From assembly GCA_037445635.1 (NCBI GenBank), contig JBBIKC010000034.1, positions 1 through 39,470 on the forward strand: a stretch of DNA of 39,470 bases, in the 5' to 3' direction. Under the pieces are notes generated by a model. It made no database searches. It saw nothing but the letters and a program-made list of their open reading frames with translations, and was not told the DNA's origin. Made by a program: the position numbers and the translations under genes. Of this stretch, positions 39,192 to 39,470 are shown in pieces. The stretch comes from JBFMCC01 sp037445635 (GTDB lineage Bacteria > Chloroflexota > Anaerolineae > Anaerolineales > Villigracilaceae). Each line of letters starts with the position of its first letter. Positions within the stretch are counted from its first letter, which is position 1.

Positions 39192-39470
39192 TTAGGTTTT
39201 ACGCCTTTTCCTTCCCGTATTCAGCACACTAATCTCGCTCGGATTCATCCCCTGCTCCAGCAGGAACTCACGCTTCGGCTTGAGCGCGCCCGTGGGACAT
39301 ACTCCCACACATTGACCGCACAACACGCAGGTCGTTTCGGGGATGGCCTTGTCGAAGAACGTGCCGATCTGCGTCTCATAGCCGCGCCCCTCGAAGTTGA
39401 TGGCGTACGTGTATTGCGCGTCGTCCGCGCAGACCTGCACACAGCGCCAGCACAACAGGCACTTCGAATA
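39192..39470 (-). CDS. Fe-S subunit of formate dehydrogenase/NADH oxidoreductase (C-terminal part, truncated by the right edge)
   Basis: The reading frame is open from the right window edge to the stop at 39192, giving 92 codons. The protein part reads YSKCLLCWRCVQVCADDAQY, then a second ferredoxin-like cluster motif TTCVLCGQCVGVCPTGAL, ending FLLEQGMNPSEISVLNTGRK. The two CxxCxxCxxxC motifs bind two 4Fe-4S clusters. This resembles the 2[4Fe-4S] module of HoxU/NuoG-type subunits that transfer electrons between formate dehydrogenase and a NAD-linked diaphorase. The start codon and the N-terminal 2Fe-2S domain, if present, lie outside the window. Together with fdhA this implies a soluble NAD(P)-linked complex. 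Confidence 0.85.
   Translation of the reverse strand, partial: YSKCLLCWRCVQVCADDAQYTYAINFEGRGYETQIGTFFDKAIPETTCVLCGQCVGVCPTGALKPKREFLLEQGMNPSEISVLNTGRKRRKT

Overview
The window is a bacterial chromosome fragment of moderately high GC. It most resembles a member of the Chloroflexota, class Anaerolineae. This is inferred from gene style, not from a marker gene: multi-GAF signalling proteins, PT-rich lipoproteins, an ABC ATPase fused to a cyclic-nucleotide domain, and an NAD-linked type of formate dehydrogenase. Both ends are truncated: ornithine aminotransferase on the left and a ferredoxin-like subunit on the right.

Left flank (1-5240), all on the minus strand: rocD (partial) and argF for ornithine metabolism, a small DUF4190 membrane protein, and a tightly overlapping MoxR ATPase - DUF58 - metallo-beta-lactamase-fold operon. 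A tRNA-Arg(UCG) gene follows at 5245-5317.

The tRNA is the integration target of an 8.8-kb accessory element (about 5319-14117). A 59-bp piece of the tRNA is repeated exactly at 14059-14117, so the ends are attL and attR. A tyrosine integrase sits just inside attL. The cargo is about 18 mostly tiny genes: small membrane proteins, a zinc-ribbon protein, coiled-coil proteins, a four-helix membrane protein, an SH3b-like protein and a phage-structural-like jelly-roll protein. No terminase, portal, capsid, replicase or relaxase is recognisable. The element also carries a consensus promoter followed by a short terminated RNA, a ~570-nt gene-free block packed with hairpins and interleaved helices (a candidate large structured RNA), a 12-copy array of an 11-bp iteron-like repeat, and a second ~550-nt hairpin-rich block next to attR. 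This is the most novel part of the window.

Right flank (14130-39470): the tRNA's displaced terminator, a small conserved-looking ORF, a five-GAF/PAS/HD-GYP protein (c-di-GMP turnover), two lipoproteins, a winged-helix AlkZ-like protein, a PlsC-type acyltransferase, and a MacB/LolCDE-like exporter made of a lipoprotein adaptor, an ATPase fused to a cyclic-nucleotide-binding domain, and a double-FtsX permease. A transglutaminase-like protein follows. Converging on it is a three-gene phosphorelay operon: a 2649-residue hybrid histidine kinase with about 12 GAF domains and two receivers, an HPt protein, and a receiver-cyclase. A cyclic nucleotide made by that cyclase is an attractive candidate ligand for the neighbouring transporter ATPase. 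The window ends with a cysteine-type formate dehydrogenase alpha subunit interrupted in frame by a repeat, a DUF559 nuclease gene bracketed by matching palindromes, and the C-terminus of an Fe-S subunit.
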